NCBI GenBank assembly: GCA_016722375.1
Contig: JADKJG010000006.1
Location: 186,001 to 250,000 of the forward strand
Reading direction: 5' to 3'
Source: Bacteroidota bacterium
GTDB taxonomy: Bacteria; Bacteroidota; Bacteroidia; Chitinophagales; LD1
DNA: 64,000 nt
Shown here in pieces: positions 1-8,609 of this stretch. Numbering within the stretch: the first letter of the stretch is position 1; every line of letters begins with the position of its first letter. The notes below the pieces were generated by a model, which was not told the DNA's origin, searched no databases, and was given only the letters and a program-made list of their open reading frames with translations. The position numbers were made by a program, and so were the translations under genes.

Positions 1-102
1 AGCCAGTTCGGCCAGGTCGCGATTGGCGCTTCCCAACACATTATCCGAAGTCTGAATCAGCTTCGCATCGCTCATTTTGTACTTCCTTTTGACTTCTTTC
101 AT
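1..102 (-). CDS. Uncharacterised protein, N-terminal 34 codons only (cut by window start)
   Basis: This is the beginning of a gene running off the left edge. It starts at ATG 102 (minus) and reads MKEVKRKYKMSDAKLIQTSD and onward. The 34 codons differ from the start of the gene at 52249-53196 at only about three bases, so the two are close paralogues lying in opposite orientation. A good promoter match lies just upstream (138-167). I do not recognise the family; see the full-length copy for a description. It is too short an ORF to be found by size alone and is called from the paralogy. Confidence 0.85.
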   Translation of the reverse strand, partial: MKEVKRKYKMSDAKLIQTSDNVLGSANRDLAELA

Positions 103-137
103 GGTCTTGTCTTTTTTGTTTTGATGATGATAAGCCA

Positions 138-167
138 CAAAAATAAGCATTATTATCATAAAAACAA
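138..167 (-). promoter_or_regulatory. Bacteroidota-type promoter for the truncated gene
   Basis: On the minus strand a TTG (167-165) is followed after 19 bases by TATTTTTG (145-138), a match to the TTG-N19-TAnnTTTG pattern of the main Bacteroidota sigma factor. This places the transcript start roughly 30 bases before the ATG at 102, so the conserved hairpin further out lies upstream of the promoter and not in the 5' UTR. Confidence 0.55.
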
Positions 168-331
168 TACGGGCTGTAATTTTTAACATTAACGCTATAA
201 TTATATGCCTGACGGCTAACTATTATTAGTACTACGTTAATCTATTTAGGCAGTTATTTGTTAAAATAAATCAGTCTTTATTTATTATTAAGTAATAGGA
301 AGTTTATTATTAATTACAGGAGATAATTATT

Positions 332-380
332 AACTAATCAGCTAACTATTTTTTAGATAAAAAATGATAGCTGATTAGTT
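332..380. repeat. Long hairpin upstream of the duplicated gene, left copy
   Basis: Perfect 12-base arms AACTAATCAGCT (332-343) and AGCTGATTAGTT (369-380) enclose a second dyad, ATTTTTTA-GA-TAAAAAAT. The right-hand cassette keeps the same structure (51971-52019) with substitutions. It could be a terminator isolating the gene from upstream transcription, or a protein-binding or recombination site. Confidence 0.6.
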
Positions 381-496
381 GATAGACTTAGCCTGTTCAA
401 ATTTGATATCAGGAGACTTTTATCGGTGTTTAATAGTGATGCCAGGTGGGGGTGGGGTGTTTGCGATGCAGTCGCCTTGAAAAAAGGTGGTCGAAG

Positions 497-833
497 ACTA
501 CAAAAGTCTTAAAGACTTTTGTAGTTTAAATCACGGCTAAAGCCAATACAAATCTTCCAAACCCTCTGCCATGAATGGCGGAGTTATTAACAGCGTGCTT
601 TAGTGTGGTGAGAATCTGGCTCTTGTTAAATGGCTTTAGCCATAATGGTCGAAGACTACAAAAGTCTTAAAGACTTTTGTAGTTTAAATCACGGCTAAAG
701 CAATCATCTTCAAACCTCCGCCTGAATGGCGGGTTATTAACACAGCGCTTCAGCGTGGTGAGAATCTGGCTCTTGTTAAATGGCTTTAGCCATAATGGTC
801 GAAGACTACAAAAGTCTTAAAGACTTTTGTAGT
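497..833. repeat. Three copies of a GTCTT palindrome with GGCTTTAGCC ends (MITE-like)
   Basis: Identical 29-base palindromes (arms ACTACAAAAGTCTT around one central A) occur at 497-525, 655-683 and 805-833. They are separated by near-repeats that hold GGCTTTAGCC/GGCTAAAGCC motifs and a CCGCCATTCATGGCGG dyad (partly decayed in the second unit). Two further copies and one fragment are at 49551-49579, 50962-50990 and about 49704-49728. No ORF lies in this stretch. It looks like a small non-autonomous repeat family that has multiplied locally. Confidence 0.75.
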
Positions 834-891
834 TTAAATACTCTGATTGATTTTAATGGAATTGAAATCGTAATGACAATCTTTTCAAACG

Positions 892-1011
892 AGCGCTGAG
901 CTGCGCGAGGGATTGCAGTGGAAATCCTTTTCTTCTATTTAAAATATGCGAGTAGAAAAGATTGGAACGTAAAGCCCGGCCGACGCCGAGGAACGAGGCG
1001 GGGGACGCGCC
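892..1011 (-). repeat. Dispersed intergenic element of the GGGCG...CGGGCTTT type, copy A
   Basis: On the minus strand this begins with GGGACGCGCC-complement sequence, contains CGGGCTTTACGTTCCAATC and ends with GGATTTCCACTGCAATCCCT. About 120 bases are nearly identical to 49362-49483 in the opposite orientation. Shorter relatives lie at 13629-13694 and 53290-53371. It has no coding capacity and adjoins the 3' end of the FecA gene. Function unknown. Confidence 0.65.
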
Positions 1012-1067
1012 AAAATAGTTGGTAGTTGGCTGATGGCAGCTATCTGCTAACCGCTATCTGCAAACTC

Positions 1068-2906
1068 TTAGAAGGTGTTGAACTTTTTTTCTTTCACTTG
1101 CTCGTTGAGTTTGATGCCGAGGGTGACATAGAAGGTGAGCGGTTCGCTGGGAATGATTCCGGGACCGGGATAGCTGACGGCGCGGCGGGTGAAATAGATG
1201 TTGTTGGTGAAGTTGTTGATGCCGGCCTGCAACTGTAGGCAGCGGATGGAATATTTCGCGCTCCAGTCCATGACGTAGTAGGCGGGAATCAATCCATTGA
1301 TGGCAGTAGGCGTGAATAGCGCGTTGGTGGCATCGGTGAATTGCTGGCTGGTGAAGGCGCCGTTGATGGTGGTGGAGAATTTTTTGTACCGGTAGGTGAT
1401 GCCGCTGCGGAAGGTAATCTGTGGCGCGAATTCTAAATAGTTTCCTTCTACGTTGTGGTAGTTTGATTTGGTGTAGGTGCCGTTGGTGTAGCCGAGTGAG
1501 GTGAACAAGACGAGGTTGCCGGCGTGTTTTGAAATGCCGGAAGCCTGAAAGAAGTCGGCCTCTAAATAAATTTCTGCGCCGAGGCTTCTGGACCGGCCTA
1601 CGTTGGTGGTGTACCGGTAGATGTTGTAGGCGCTGTCTATTATTTGGATTTGACCAATCCGGTTGTTGTATTGCAACCAAAAGCCGCTGACATCAAAATT
1701 GAACCAGTCTATGGTGCCCCGGTAACCGAGGTCGAGATTGAAGCCGGTTTCATCTTTCAGGCCGGGGTCAACGATTTGACTGGTGCGCACGACACGCATA
1801 TCGGTGAAGGTGATGCCTCGGTAGTTTTGGGAAAAGTTGGCGTAGAGTTCTGTTTTTTTCCAGACGCTGTAACTACATCCCAAACCGAGCAGCACGAAAC
1901 TTCTGCTGAGGGAGCGTTCTTCTTGGAATGTAGTGCTGTCAATAATTTCGTTGTAGGATTGATGATAATATCCGCTGGCTTTGGTGCTGATATGCTCGAA
2001 GCGAATGCCGGGAATGATTTTCAATTTGTTGGAAATATTAAAAACGTTTTCGGAGAATAGAGCCACGTTCATTCCCGGAAAAGTGTAGTCGGAGTTTTTC
2101 AGCGAGCCGCTGATGAAGTTAAAATCAGCTCCTTGTTCGTTATTGGCAAGACCTTGTGATTTGTCTGTATGACCTGCATAAAATCGTCCGCCGACTAAGA
2201 GGGAGGAAAGAAATTTGCCTATATAATATTTCCAGACGTAGCGAGCTTCTAGCCCTACGTTTTTATATTGGTCCTTAATGAGGTCGCGGTTTTTGGTAAT
2301 GTCATCCATACGATTTGTTGGACCTAAGTAGCCTACCGCACTTCGACTTCCGATAAAGCCCCAAGTGCGAATGTTTATCTGGTGATAGGCATTGTGTTTG
2401 TAGTTTAAGTTCAGCGCCAGAATATTCCAGTTGGTAGTGAACCAGTTGCGTTTGCGCAAGGATTGTTTTGCGTCGTTCTCAAATTGTGCATCGGTTAAGC
2501 CACCGGATTGTTGGGTAGTGTATCTGGATAAAGTGTATTCCATGCTGAGCGACAGCCGCTCTGAACATTGATAACCAATACTTGCAAAAGCATCATGCAA
2601 TTTGTATTGGCTGTTTGGCCGCCAGCTTTCTCCTTGTTTGTAATTATAGAAACCGTAGTAGTTGAAACATTTTGCTGTACCGCCAATGCTATTAAAAGTG
2701 CTGACGAGTTTATAGGCCCCGGCAGTAGTGTAGGAAGTCCATTCCACTTTTTTATCGCGAGGTGCATGCTCCAATACATAATTCAACATGCCGCCAAACT
2801 GTGGCCCGTATTGAAGGGAAGCGGCTCCGCGCACGACTTCGATTTTATCAAGAGCTTCGGCAGGAGGTACGTAATAGCTCTCCGGGATAGCCCAGGGCAT
2901 CGGCAC
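1068..2906 (-). CDS. FecA-like TonB-dependent receptor, C-terminal part (frameshifted)
   Basis: This is the plug end and 22-strand barrel of an outer-membrane TonB-dependent receptor. The true join to the upstream fragment reads GYPESYYVPPAEALDKIEVV, a hallmark of FecA-type ferric-chelate receptors. The C-terminus has the family's FTRRAVSYPGPGIIPSEP segment and ends shortly after the last strand. With the N-terminal fragment (2848-3507) the protein would be about 810 residues, a normal length. One extra base in the CCC/GGG run at 2884-2886 breaks the frame, so the first few residues of this ORF are not native. It is last in an apparent operon with imelysin and DUF4856 genes, which supports a role in iron uptake. 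The ligand is not determinable here. Confidence 0.85.
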   Translation of the reverse strand: MPMPWAIPESYYVPPAEALDKIEVVRGAASLQYGPQFGGMLNYVLEHAPRDKKVEWTSYTTAGAYKLVSTFNSIGGTAKCFNYYGFYNYKQGESWRPNSQYKLHDAFASIGYQCSERLSLSMEYTLSRYTTQQSGGLTDAQFENDAKQSLRKRNWFTTNWNILALNLNYKHNAYHQINIRTWGFIGSRSAVGYLGPTNRMDDITKNRDLIKDQYKNVGLEARYVWKYYIGKFLSSLLVGGRFYAGHTDKSQGLANNEQGADFNFISGSLKNSDYTFPGMNVALFSENVFNISNKLKIIPGIRFEHISTKASGYYHQSYNEIIDSTTFQEERSLSRSFVLLGLGCSYSVWKKTELYANFSQNYRGITFTDMRVVRTSQIVDPGLKDETGFNLDLGYRGTIDWFNFDVSGFWLQYNNRIGQIQIIDSAYNIYRYTTNVGRSRSLGAEIYLEADFFQASGISKHAGNLVLFTSLGYTNGTYTKSNYHNVEGNYLEFAPQITFRSGITYRYKKFSTTINGAFTSQQFTDATNALFTPTAINGLIPAYYVMDWSAKYSIRCLQLQAGINNFTNNIYFTRRAVSYPGPGIIPSEPLTFYVTLGIKLNEQVKEKKFNTF

Positions 2907-3507
2907 TCATGTCGTAGCCGTTTTGTCGGGTGTTGAAGTTAGAGGTTCTGTTGGGGTCAAGCCCGCGCGCCGCTACGCCTAGTTGCAAACCGGCAGCATC
3001 GCTCTCCCAAATATTGATGCCCGGCACTTTAGAAAATATTTGACGAGAAGAATTGGTGGCGAGAGATACGTTCATATCTTTCATCACAATGACTTCGTTT
3101 TTCTTTCCGTCATAAATCGCGGTTCCTTCAACGGGCTTTAATCGAGTTACTCCAAAAGTGGTTGGATTGCTTTCAATGATAACACTGGAAAGCTCTTGAA
3201 TGAAAGGCTTGAGAAAAATGACGGGCAGTTCAATATCGGCTTCTTTGATGGACACGAGAACGGTCTTCTTTTCAAAAAATATATTCTTGAAAGAGAGTTT
3301 GTATTCGCCGGAAGTAATATTTAGAAAGATGAATTGGCCGAGAGAATCGGTGGTGGTTCTGTTTCCTGACTTTTCTAAGGTAACTGTTACCCCTGAAATA
3401 TTATCACCGGTGGTTTCGTTTTTTACTACCCCGTGAATCGTGAAAGATGCCGCATAAAGCGACCAAGAGTAAATGAACAGTAAACAAAAACAGAAAAAAT
3501 ATTTCAC
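2848..3507 (-). CDS. FecA-like TonB-dependent receptor, N-terminal part (frameshifted)
   Basis: This 219-residue fragment has a signal peptide (about residues 1-20), a carboxypeptidase-regulatory-like beta domain (about 22-105, typical of Bacteroidota receptors) and the first half of the TonB plug. The segment LKPVEGTAIYDGKKNEVIV and the GVAARGLDPNRTSNFNTRQN motif are typical of FecA plugs. Reading frame is lost at 2884-2886, after GYDMSADALGYP, where one base too many in a run of three shifts into the frame of 1068-2906. The last few residues of this ORF are therefore out of frame. Sequencing error and genuine mutation cannot be told apart here. Confidence 0.85.
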   Translation of the reverse strand: MKYFFCFCLLFIYSWSLYAASFTIHGVVKNETTGDNISGVTVTLEKSGNRTTTDSLGQFIFLNITSGEYKLSFKNIFFEKKTVLVSIKEADIELPVIFLKPFIQELSSVIIESNPTTFGVTRLKPVEGTAIYDGKKNEVIVMKDMNVSLATNSSRQIFSKVPGINIWESDAAGLQLGVAARGLDPNRTSNFNTRQNGYDMSADALGYPGELLRTSCRSS

Positions 3508-3630
3508 TCTAATTTATTGGCTTCCACACCCGGTTTTTTGGGGGGGGGAATAATCATCGCTTTACTCAGCCACATTGGCGGCCTCGCCTGTTACGCCGAC
3601 ATAGGCTTCGACATAAATCTCCTAGTTGGT
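3508..3630. other. Spacer between imelysin and FecA genes with a poly-G run
   Basis: Nothing gene-like is seen. A G homopolymer of about nine bases lies at 3540-3548. On the minus strand a short AGGAG-like sequence precedes a 7-codon ORF that leads nowhere. The G run resembles the low-complexity patch near 50860 and may mark poor sequence quality. Confidence 0.4.
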
Positions 3631-4707
3631 TTAGTCGCCATCAGTATCACTGTAATTGATGATAACGCCTAATTGGGATGACATATCTACCTTTAATAGA
3701 ACCGTCAGTTTTTTTAATTCCAGAAACAAAGATTCCATTTCGGGTTTATTCGTTGTTATAGCCGTCGAAAAATCTACCGGTACATTCTGCGCCTTTTGAA
3801 TGGTCACATCAAACTGATTGGTAATAACAGAATCAAGAGGCTGACCATTGTAATCAGCATTTAGATAAGCCAGATAGTCATCGAAACTGATGCCGGTACC
3901 TCCTGTATAGAGCGTTTTGCACTCCTTTAGGTTTTCAATAAGCAATTCTTTAGAGTAAGCACTGTAGTATGCTTCTACCGACATGGGGTTTAATGTGCCG
4001 GTACTAATAGAGCCTAAATATCCTAACGAATTTCCAACCCTTTCTCTACGACATCTTTCAATTTCAAAACTCAGATCATTCACCAACATTCCGGAGGAGC
4101 TGCCAATATCTGTTCCAGAGGCGCCGATAAATTGGTCAACATAGCTAGTCCAGGCAGAGGAGGCATTGGACGAGACGGTTTCTATTTCATTGACTATATC
4201 ACTTAGATATTGCTTCCGTCCACTGGCATTTATATCGCTGGTAAACCGAGTTAGGATTTCATTGCTGCTTCCACTGTAAAGCATAAAATCTATTGCCGGG
4301 AAGCCTTTAGCGCGGATATTATTTGCCGTATTCAAATCATAAGAACCGGAAGATACATTTGATTTGATCTGAGCCGTGTCGGTAGTAAAAACATTCAAGT
4401 TTCGCAAACCTTCGGAAGGGGGCAAACTATATGCCTCCACTTTCATATAGGAAGTGTAGGCTAAAAGAAAAGCAGATTTTAATGAATCAAGAGTAACAGA
4501 AGAAGGATTGCTGATAAAAGCATCTTTCTTTTGTTTCAATTCTCCCGAAGAGATACTGAATTGCTGATGCGCAGGGATAATAATATGACTGCTTAAGTTC
4601 GTAAGCATCTCCACTCGGTTAAACTTGTCGCCGTTAACCTTTTGATTACAGCCGTTTAGTAGCAGTAATGTAACTGCGGCAACGCTTATGTATTTCAGTA
4701 TCTGCAT
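3631..4707 (-). CDS. Imelysin family lipoprotein (iron-regulated, IrpA/EfeO-like)
   Basis: This is a predicted lipoprotein of about 358 residues: the N-terminal MQILKY...LLLLNGC places the lipidated Cys near residue 20. The start at 4707 is preferred to 4746 because it puts the signal peptide at the N-terminus and avoids overlap with the upstream gene, which stops at 4715. The body is the imelysin (peptidase M75-like) fold, recognised by the IIPAHQQF region near the N-terminus and the GFPAIDFMLYSG segment. Imelysins are surface or periplasmic proteins tied to iron uptake with no proven protease activity. It sits between DUF4856 and FecA-like genes in one operon, so it is probably a surface-exposed accessory protein of that receptor. 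Confidence 0.85.
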   Translation of the reverse strand: MQILKYISVAAVTLLLLNGCNQKVNGDKFNRVEMLTNLSSHIIIPAHQQFSISSGELKQKKDAFISNPSSVTLDSLKSAFLLAYTSYMKVEAYSLPPSEGLRNLNVFTTDTAQIKSNVSSGSYDLNTANNIRAKGFPAIDFMLYSGSSNEILTRFTSDINASGRKQYLSDIVNEIETVSSNASSAWTSYVDQFIGASGTDIGSSSGMLVNDLSFEIERCRRERVGNSLGYLGSISTGTLNPMSVEAYYSAYSKELLIENLKECKTLYTGGTGISFDDYLAYLNADYNGQPLDSVITNQFDVTIQKAQNVPVDFSTAITTNKPEMESLFLELKKLTVLLKVDMSSQLGVIINYSDTDGD

Positions 4708-4714
4708 GGTGTGA

Positions 4715-5764
4715 TTATAATTGATCCTTAACTGCATCAAACCCATAAATAGTACTGAAGATGTCTTTGGCAGCCTGTAAATCAGGAGTGCTTATCGTAT
4801 AGAAGTTATTTCCAAAATAATTAAGCAGGGTTTGAATTTGAGTATCAGTAGCTTTCTTCTCTGGATTATATTTAAGCGTCTTTACCAAAAAATAGCCTTC
4901 AGAAAGATTATGATTGCGAATCGCATTATCAGAGATATTTGTCAAGGCGCTGTTGATATAATGAACCGCCGTTCCTGCTACTCCAAGTTCTATATTTTCG
5001 CGGATAATTGCAATTTGTTTGGTCACTGTTTCGTCGTCGCCATTATCAATAGCGGCGCGTCCTTTCAGAAAAGCATTCATTACGGCTGTTGCATTTCCCA
5101 AAAGTAGATTTCGATCGTTTGCATATTTGCCTAAATGGAGAAGCCCCATAGTATTGGTGGGGTAATCAGTCGGTACACCAAAGTATCCGAAAGCCTCATC
5201 CCAATGATGTTGTCTGTCGGCAAGGGCAACCTGAGGGCCTACTTGATCCTCACTTAAATAGACGGCTGTAATCTGATAATAAACTAAAGCTCCTTGCAAG
5301 TGTTTTTCTACAGCCTCTTTAAAATCTACTCCGCCGGCGGTAAGCATATATTTTGAAGTTCCGCTCGTCACTACTCCCGCTGTACCGTTAGACCCCGTGG
5401 CACCTGTCAAACTGGTGGCAACAGCGCTGTCAATCCAAGTTTCTATCGTGGTCTGGTCAACGGCAAATGTTTTATCCTTCAATTGTTTTCCAGAGGTATT
5501 TAATGTATCGTTGGCAAAGGGGCTTCCCGTATTGCTGTACATATTTTTCAGTTTTGTCGCATCCAGAGGAACACCCGTGCTTGCCTTTTTTACTTCGGCA
5601 ACCATTTCACTAATCATTTTTAGACGGTAGGTCTGTCCGCTATAATCAGCATTTGTGAAATTGTAGGTGGTAGGAATCGGGTAATTAATAACCTTTTCTT
5701 TTTGACAAGATTGAATAGTAATCGCAATTATCAGAGCGATTATTGGCAATAGTGATTTTCTCAT
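4715..5764 (-). CDS. DUF4856 domain-containing lipoprotein
   Basis: This 349-residue predicted lipoprotein has the signal MRKSLLPIIALIIAITIQSC with Cys at residue 20. The sequence after the signal (YPIPTTYNFTNADYSGQTYR, and DEAFGYFGVPTDYP in the middle) matches what I know of DUF4856, a family usually encoded beside imelysin and TonB receptors in Bacteroidota. It is the first gene of the operon; the next starts 7 bases after its stop. Its biochemical function is unknown, and a role in iron or haem capture is inferred from context only. Confidence 0.85.
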   Translation of the reverse strand: MRKSLLPIIALIIAITIQSCQKEKVINYPIPTTYNFTNADYSGQTYRLKMISEMVAEVKKASTGVPLDATKLKNMYSNTGSPFANDTLNTSGKQLKDKTFAVDQTTIETWIDSAVATSLTGATGSNGTAGVVTSGTSKYMLTAGGVDFKEAVEKHLQGALVYYQITAVYLSEDQVGPQVALADRQHHWDEAFGYFGVPTDYPTNTMGLLHLGKYANDRNLLLGNATAVMNAFLKGRAAIDNGDDETVTKQIAIIRENIELGVAGTAVHYINSALTNISDNAIRNHNLSEGYFLVKTLKYNPEKKATDTQIQTLLNYFGNNFYTISTPDLQAAKDIFSTIYGFDAVKDQL

Positions 5765-5979
5765 GTTTATGGTTTTTTGATGTTTAGATTTATTCTAAAC
5801 AGGCGCAAATCTATTAGCATAATCTGATTATCCAAATTTCATAAGTGGTTATTTATGGATGCCGTCTTAAACGGTTATGCCGGTATTAGTTTTACACTAA
5901 ATTTTTTCAAGTAATTATTTCCGGTTGGAAGAGCATAGGTCACGGAGGCTACGATTCAAATCCGATTTTATTTCAAATG

Positions 5980-6014
5980 AAAAAGCCCTGACTACTTACA
6001 AATCAGGGCTTTTT
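5980..6014 (-). terminator. Rho-independent terminator after the TPR gene
   Basis: AAAAAGCCCTGA (5980-5991) pairs perfectly with TCAGGGCTTTTT (6003-6014) around an 11-base loop. On the minus strand the stem ends in a U run and follows the stop of the gene at 6043-7392. The A/T flanks would let it work in both directions. Confidence 0.8.
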
Positions 6015-6042
6015 CTGGTTTTGATGAATGAACTACTATATT

Positions 6043-7392
6043 TTATAGACCAATGTCCTTTGCTTTAATATCCGCCTTTTGCTTACGCGGAACAAAAGTG
6101 TCCTTGTCCAGAATGTTGCGAACAGCCTCAATGCGCCAGAACCGTATCTTGGCATACTTTTTTAGTTCAGGATTGGTCAACTTCGCTATGTTGGAAGATA
6201 CATCGAACACATTTTTGATAATCTGATCTTTGACCGATTTGTAATAATCTTCTAACATCTTTTTGTCTGACGGAGATGGAACCGATTTTCCACTCACTTC
6301 GTCTACAATTAGGTTGACCTGTGGTTCGTTCAACTTGAGGTCATCAAAATTTTGCGCCAAATCTTTTAGTGGATTGAGCAGCTTAATATTGCCATCAATC
6401 GTTTTAATCATCGCCATATCATTGACGTTGGTAAAGTAGATTTTAGCGCTATCTAAATCAAAGGAGATAAGTTTAGCAAATGCATTGTTTTTATCTGACA
6501 AGGTCATATTCCCTGCCGCTTCATAAATTCGTGCAGCGAGAGCGTATCTGTTTTTGCTGAGACATTCAGCCGCCAATTTTTCAGCCGCCATATCATCTTT
6601 CCCCGCATATAATCCTGCGAGTTTTACATAATAATTATCTGCCTCGGCATCTCGATGTTCTTCATATAAATAGTCGGCATATTTTTTGATGCCCTCGGTA
6701 TTACCGCCCGCTTCATAAGCCTCAATGGCCTTTTGATATTCTTTACGGTCAAAATAAATATCTCCGGCCTTTTGGTAGCCCTCCGGCGATTTTAATTTGG
6801 TAAATGTCTCGGCTGCTTTAGACTCGCCGGCACCTCCTTTTTTGAAATAATCGTTTGCAATTTGCTCCACTTTGGAAGGTGTTTCGCCTAAAATGTAATA
6901 GTTAAGTGCTTGGTCATATCCATCTTCGCCCTGCTCGTAATAACGGTCACCTACCAGGCGCGCTCCTTCTTTGGTCGCGTCAGACTTTGCAAATAGCGAC
7001 ATGGCCTTGCCAATAGTTTTGGGACGCGTTTTTTCATTGTCTGTGCTGAAAGCCTGTTCCACATACCCTTCAGCAACTCGCTTTAGTCCATCTTTTTTCA
7101 ATTCTTTAGTGGAGGCATTGAAGGCATTCGTGGCATTGACTAAATCGCCTTTCTCTAAATAAGCATCGCCGATGAGACCGGATATCTCCTGAGGTTTCAT
7201 CCCGCCTTTCTGGAAACTTTCTTTAGCCTTGTTGATGCCGTCCTGACGCTTGGCAGCGTCCTTTTGTTCCATCGCTTTTTTTAGCGCTTCATTTCCTTTG
7301 TCAATATCTTTGCTCTGAGCCAGTGCTGAAGCAGAAAAAATCAGCAGAGCAATCACTGCTGTAAACAGGTTTTTATGTATCCTTGATTTCAT
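6043..7392 (-). CDS. Exported tetratricopeptide-repeat protein
   Basis: This 449-residue protein has a cleavable signal peptide (MKSRIHKNLFTAVIALLIFSASALAQ). The middle (about residues 30-330) consists of degenerate helical repeats of TPR type, for example GLIGDAYLEKGDLVNATNAF, AGDIYFDRKEYQKAIEAYEA and YLYEEHRDAEADNYYVKLAG. The C-terminal 110 residues are helical without recognisable repeats. No catalytic motif is seen. TPR proteins scaffold protein complexes, so a periplasmic assembly role is possible but not shown. It is transcribed away from the gene at 7457 from a 64-bp shared promoter region. Confidence 0.75.
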   Translation of the reverse strand: MKSRIHKNLFTAVIALLIFSASALAQSKDIDKGNEALKKAMEQKDAAKRQDGINKAKESFQKGGMKPQEISGLIGDAYLEKGDLVNATNAFNASTKELKKDGLKRVAEGYVEQAFSTDNEKTRPKTIGKAMSLFAKSDATKEGARLVGDRYYEQGEDGYDQALNYYILGETPSKVEQIANDYFKKGGAGESKAAETFTKLKSPEGYQKAGDIYFDRKEYQKAIEAYEAGGNTEGIKKYADYLYEEHRDAEADNYYVKLAGLYAGKDDMAAEKLAAECLSKNRYALAARIYEAAGNMTLSDKNNAFAKLISFDLDSAKIYFTNVNDMAMIKTIDGNIKLLNPLKDLAQNFDDLKLNEPQVNLIVDEVSGKSVPSPSDKKMLEDYYKSVKDQIIKNVFDVSSNIAKLTNPELKKYAKIRFWRIEAVRNILDKDTFVPRKQKADIKAKDIGL

Positions 7393-7456
7393 ATTTGATA
7401 GGGTTTGGTTTGAAGAATCGAATAAAGATAAAATTTCGGTAATTATACCAAAAATA

Positions 7457-8230
7457 ATGAAGCACGAATTGGTTTATAACTTACTGGAAAGAAAATTTGT
7501 GGAATATAATACCCGCGCATTTATAGAGCATGACCCGGTATCGGTCCCACATCGTTTTTCAAAGAGACAGGATATTGAAATCATGGCCTTTTGGACAGCC
7601 ATGCTGGCTTGGGGCAACCGCAAATCAATTATCACCTCTGCCAATCGGTTGATTGAAATGATGGATGGAGCACCTCATGATTTTGTGCTACATCATCAGG
7701 AAAAGGATTTGAAACGTATTCTCGATTTCAAACACCGGACATTCAATGCTACCGATGCTCTTTACTTTATTGAGTTCTTTAAGCATTATTACAGTAGGCA
7801 TAATAGTTTAGAGGAGGTGTTTTCAGGAATTCAGGGATTTGATAAATCTAAAAATTTAGAGAAAGGAATGATTGCCTTCCATGATATTTTCTTTTCCTTA
7901 GATGAGGCGCCTCAAAGAACGAGGAAGCATATTGCAACTCCACTTCGTAAATCTACCTGCAAAAGAATGAATATGTTTCTGCGATGGATGGTTCGGAAAG
8001 ATAAAAACGGGGTGGACTTTGGATTATGGGAAAGTATAAAGCCTTCTCAACTGCTTTGCCCGTTAGATGTTCATGTTGAAAGGGTTGCCCGAAGGCTGGG
8101 TTTAATCATAAGAAAACAGACAGATTGGAGCACGGTGCTCGAATTAACAGAAAATTTAAAGACCTTTGACCCGAATGACCCGGTAAAATATGATTTCGCC
8201 TTATTCGGAATGGGGGTAATGGGCAAGTAG
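7457..8230 (+). CDS. TIGR02757 family (DUF2400) protein
   Basis: This 257-residue cytosolic protein belongs to the TIGR02757/DUF2400 family, recognised by the N-terminal RFSKRQDIEIMAFWTAMLAW block, the KRMNMFLRWMVRKD segment and the LDVHVERVARRLGL segment. The last two resemble the helix-hairpin-helix region of DNA glycosylases, to which this family is distantly related. No activity has been established to my knowledge. Full length for the family. Confidence 0.85.
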   Translation: MKHELVYNLLERKFVEYNTRAFIEHDPVSVPHRFSKRQDIEIMAFWTAMLAWGNRKSIITSANRLIEMMDGAPHDFVLHHQEKDLKRILDFKHRTFNATDALYFIEFFKHYYSRHNSLEEVFSGIQGFDKSKNLEKGMIAFHDIFFSLDEAPQRTRKHIATPLRKSTCKRMNMFLRWMVRKDKNGVDFGLWESIKPSQLLCPLDVHVERVARRLGLIIRKQTDWSTVLELTENLKTFDPNDPVKYDFALFGMGVMGK

Positions 8231-8262
8231 GTTTGATAATGTGAGAATATCATGATGCGATA

Positions 8263-8601
8263 ATGGAAATACAAGAGATAGAAAATCGGATTCTAAGTTC
8301 CTTTGAAATAGATGCATCATTACTTTCCGCCTCTTCTGATAATGAAGAACGGTTTAAATCAATGCGTGATTTGTTGATTAGACGAGTGGAAGAACTGGCC
8401 GAGAAGGATATGGAAAAGCTGATGTGGATTCTCTACCGGATAGATGTAAGTGAAAAGAGGCTACACGATACCATGCAAAAGACACCAGCTGATAAATTCG
8501 GAAGTACGATTGCTGATTTAATTATTGAAAGGCAGATAAAAAAGATTGAAACCCGAAAGCAATTTGGAGGGAAGGAAAATGATTGGAGTTTTGATGAGTA
8601 A
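8263..8601 (+). CDS. Conserved hypothetical protein, 112 aa
   Basis: This small, charged, soluble protein has predicted helices and no signal peptide or membrane segment. The core LMWILYRIDVSEKRLHDTM and the C-terminal ADLIIERQIKKIETRKQF look like a real conserved protein and not chance coding. It lies 32 bases after the TIGR02757 gene and 8 bases before the fumarylacetoacetase gene, so it is probably co-transcribed with both. I recognise no named family. Confidence 0.7.
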   Translation: MEIQEIENRILSSFEIDASLLSASSDNEERFKSMRDLLIRRVEELAEKDMEKLMWILYRIDVSEKRLHDTMQKTPADKFGSTIADLIIERQIKKIETRKQFGGKENDWSFDE

Positions 8602-8609
8602 ACAATAAT

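Larger units (their letters stand above)
1..488 (-). repeat. Left copy of an inverted ~490-bp duplicated cassette
   Basis: Read on the minus strand, this block aligns with 51862-52350 on the plus strand. By eye the coding part is about 97% identical and the roughly 385 bases upstream about 80% identical with small indels. The block contains a hairpin, a promoter and the gene start. The homology ends near 488, where a GTCTT-type palindrome begins. Confidence 0.85.

Noticed and set aside
5915..5966. tRNA-like stretch containing GATTCAAATC
   Set aside because: The T-loop-like sequence has no matching stem, acceptor arm or anticodon arm.
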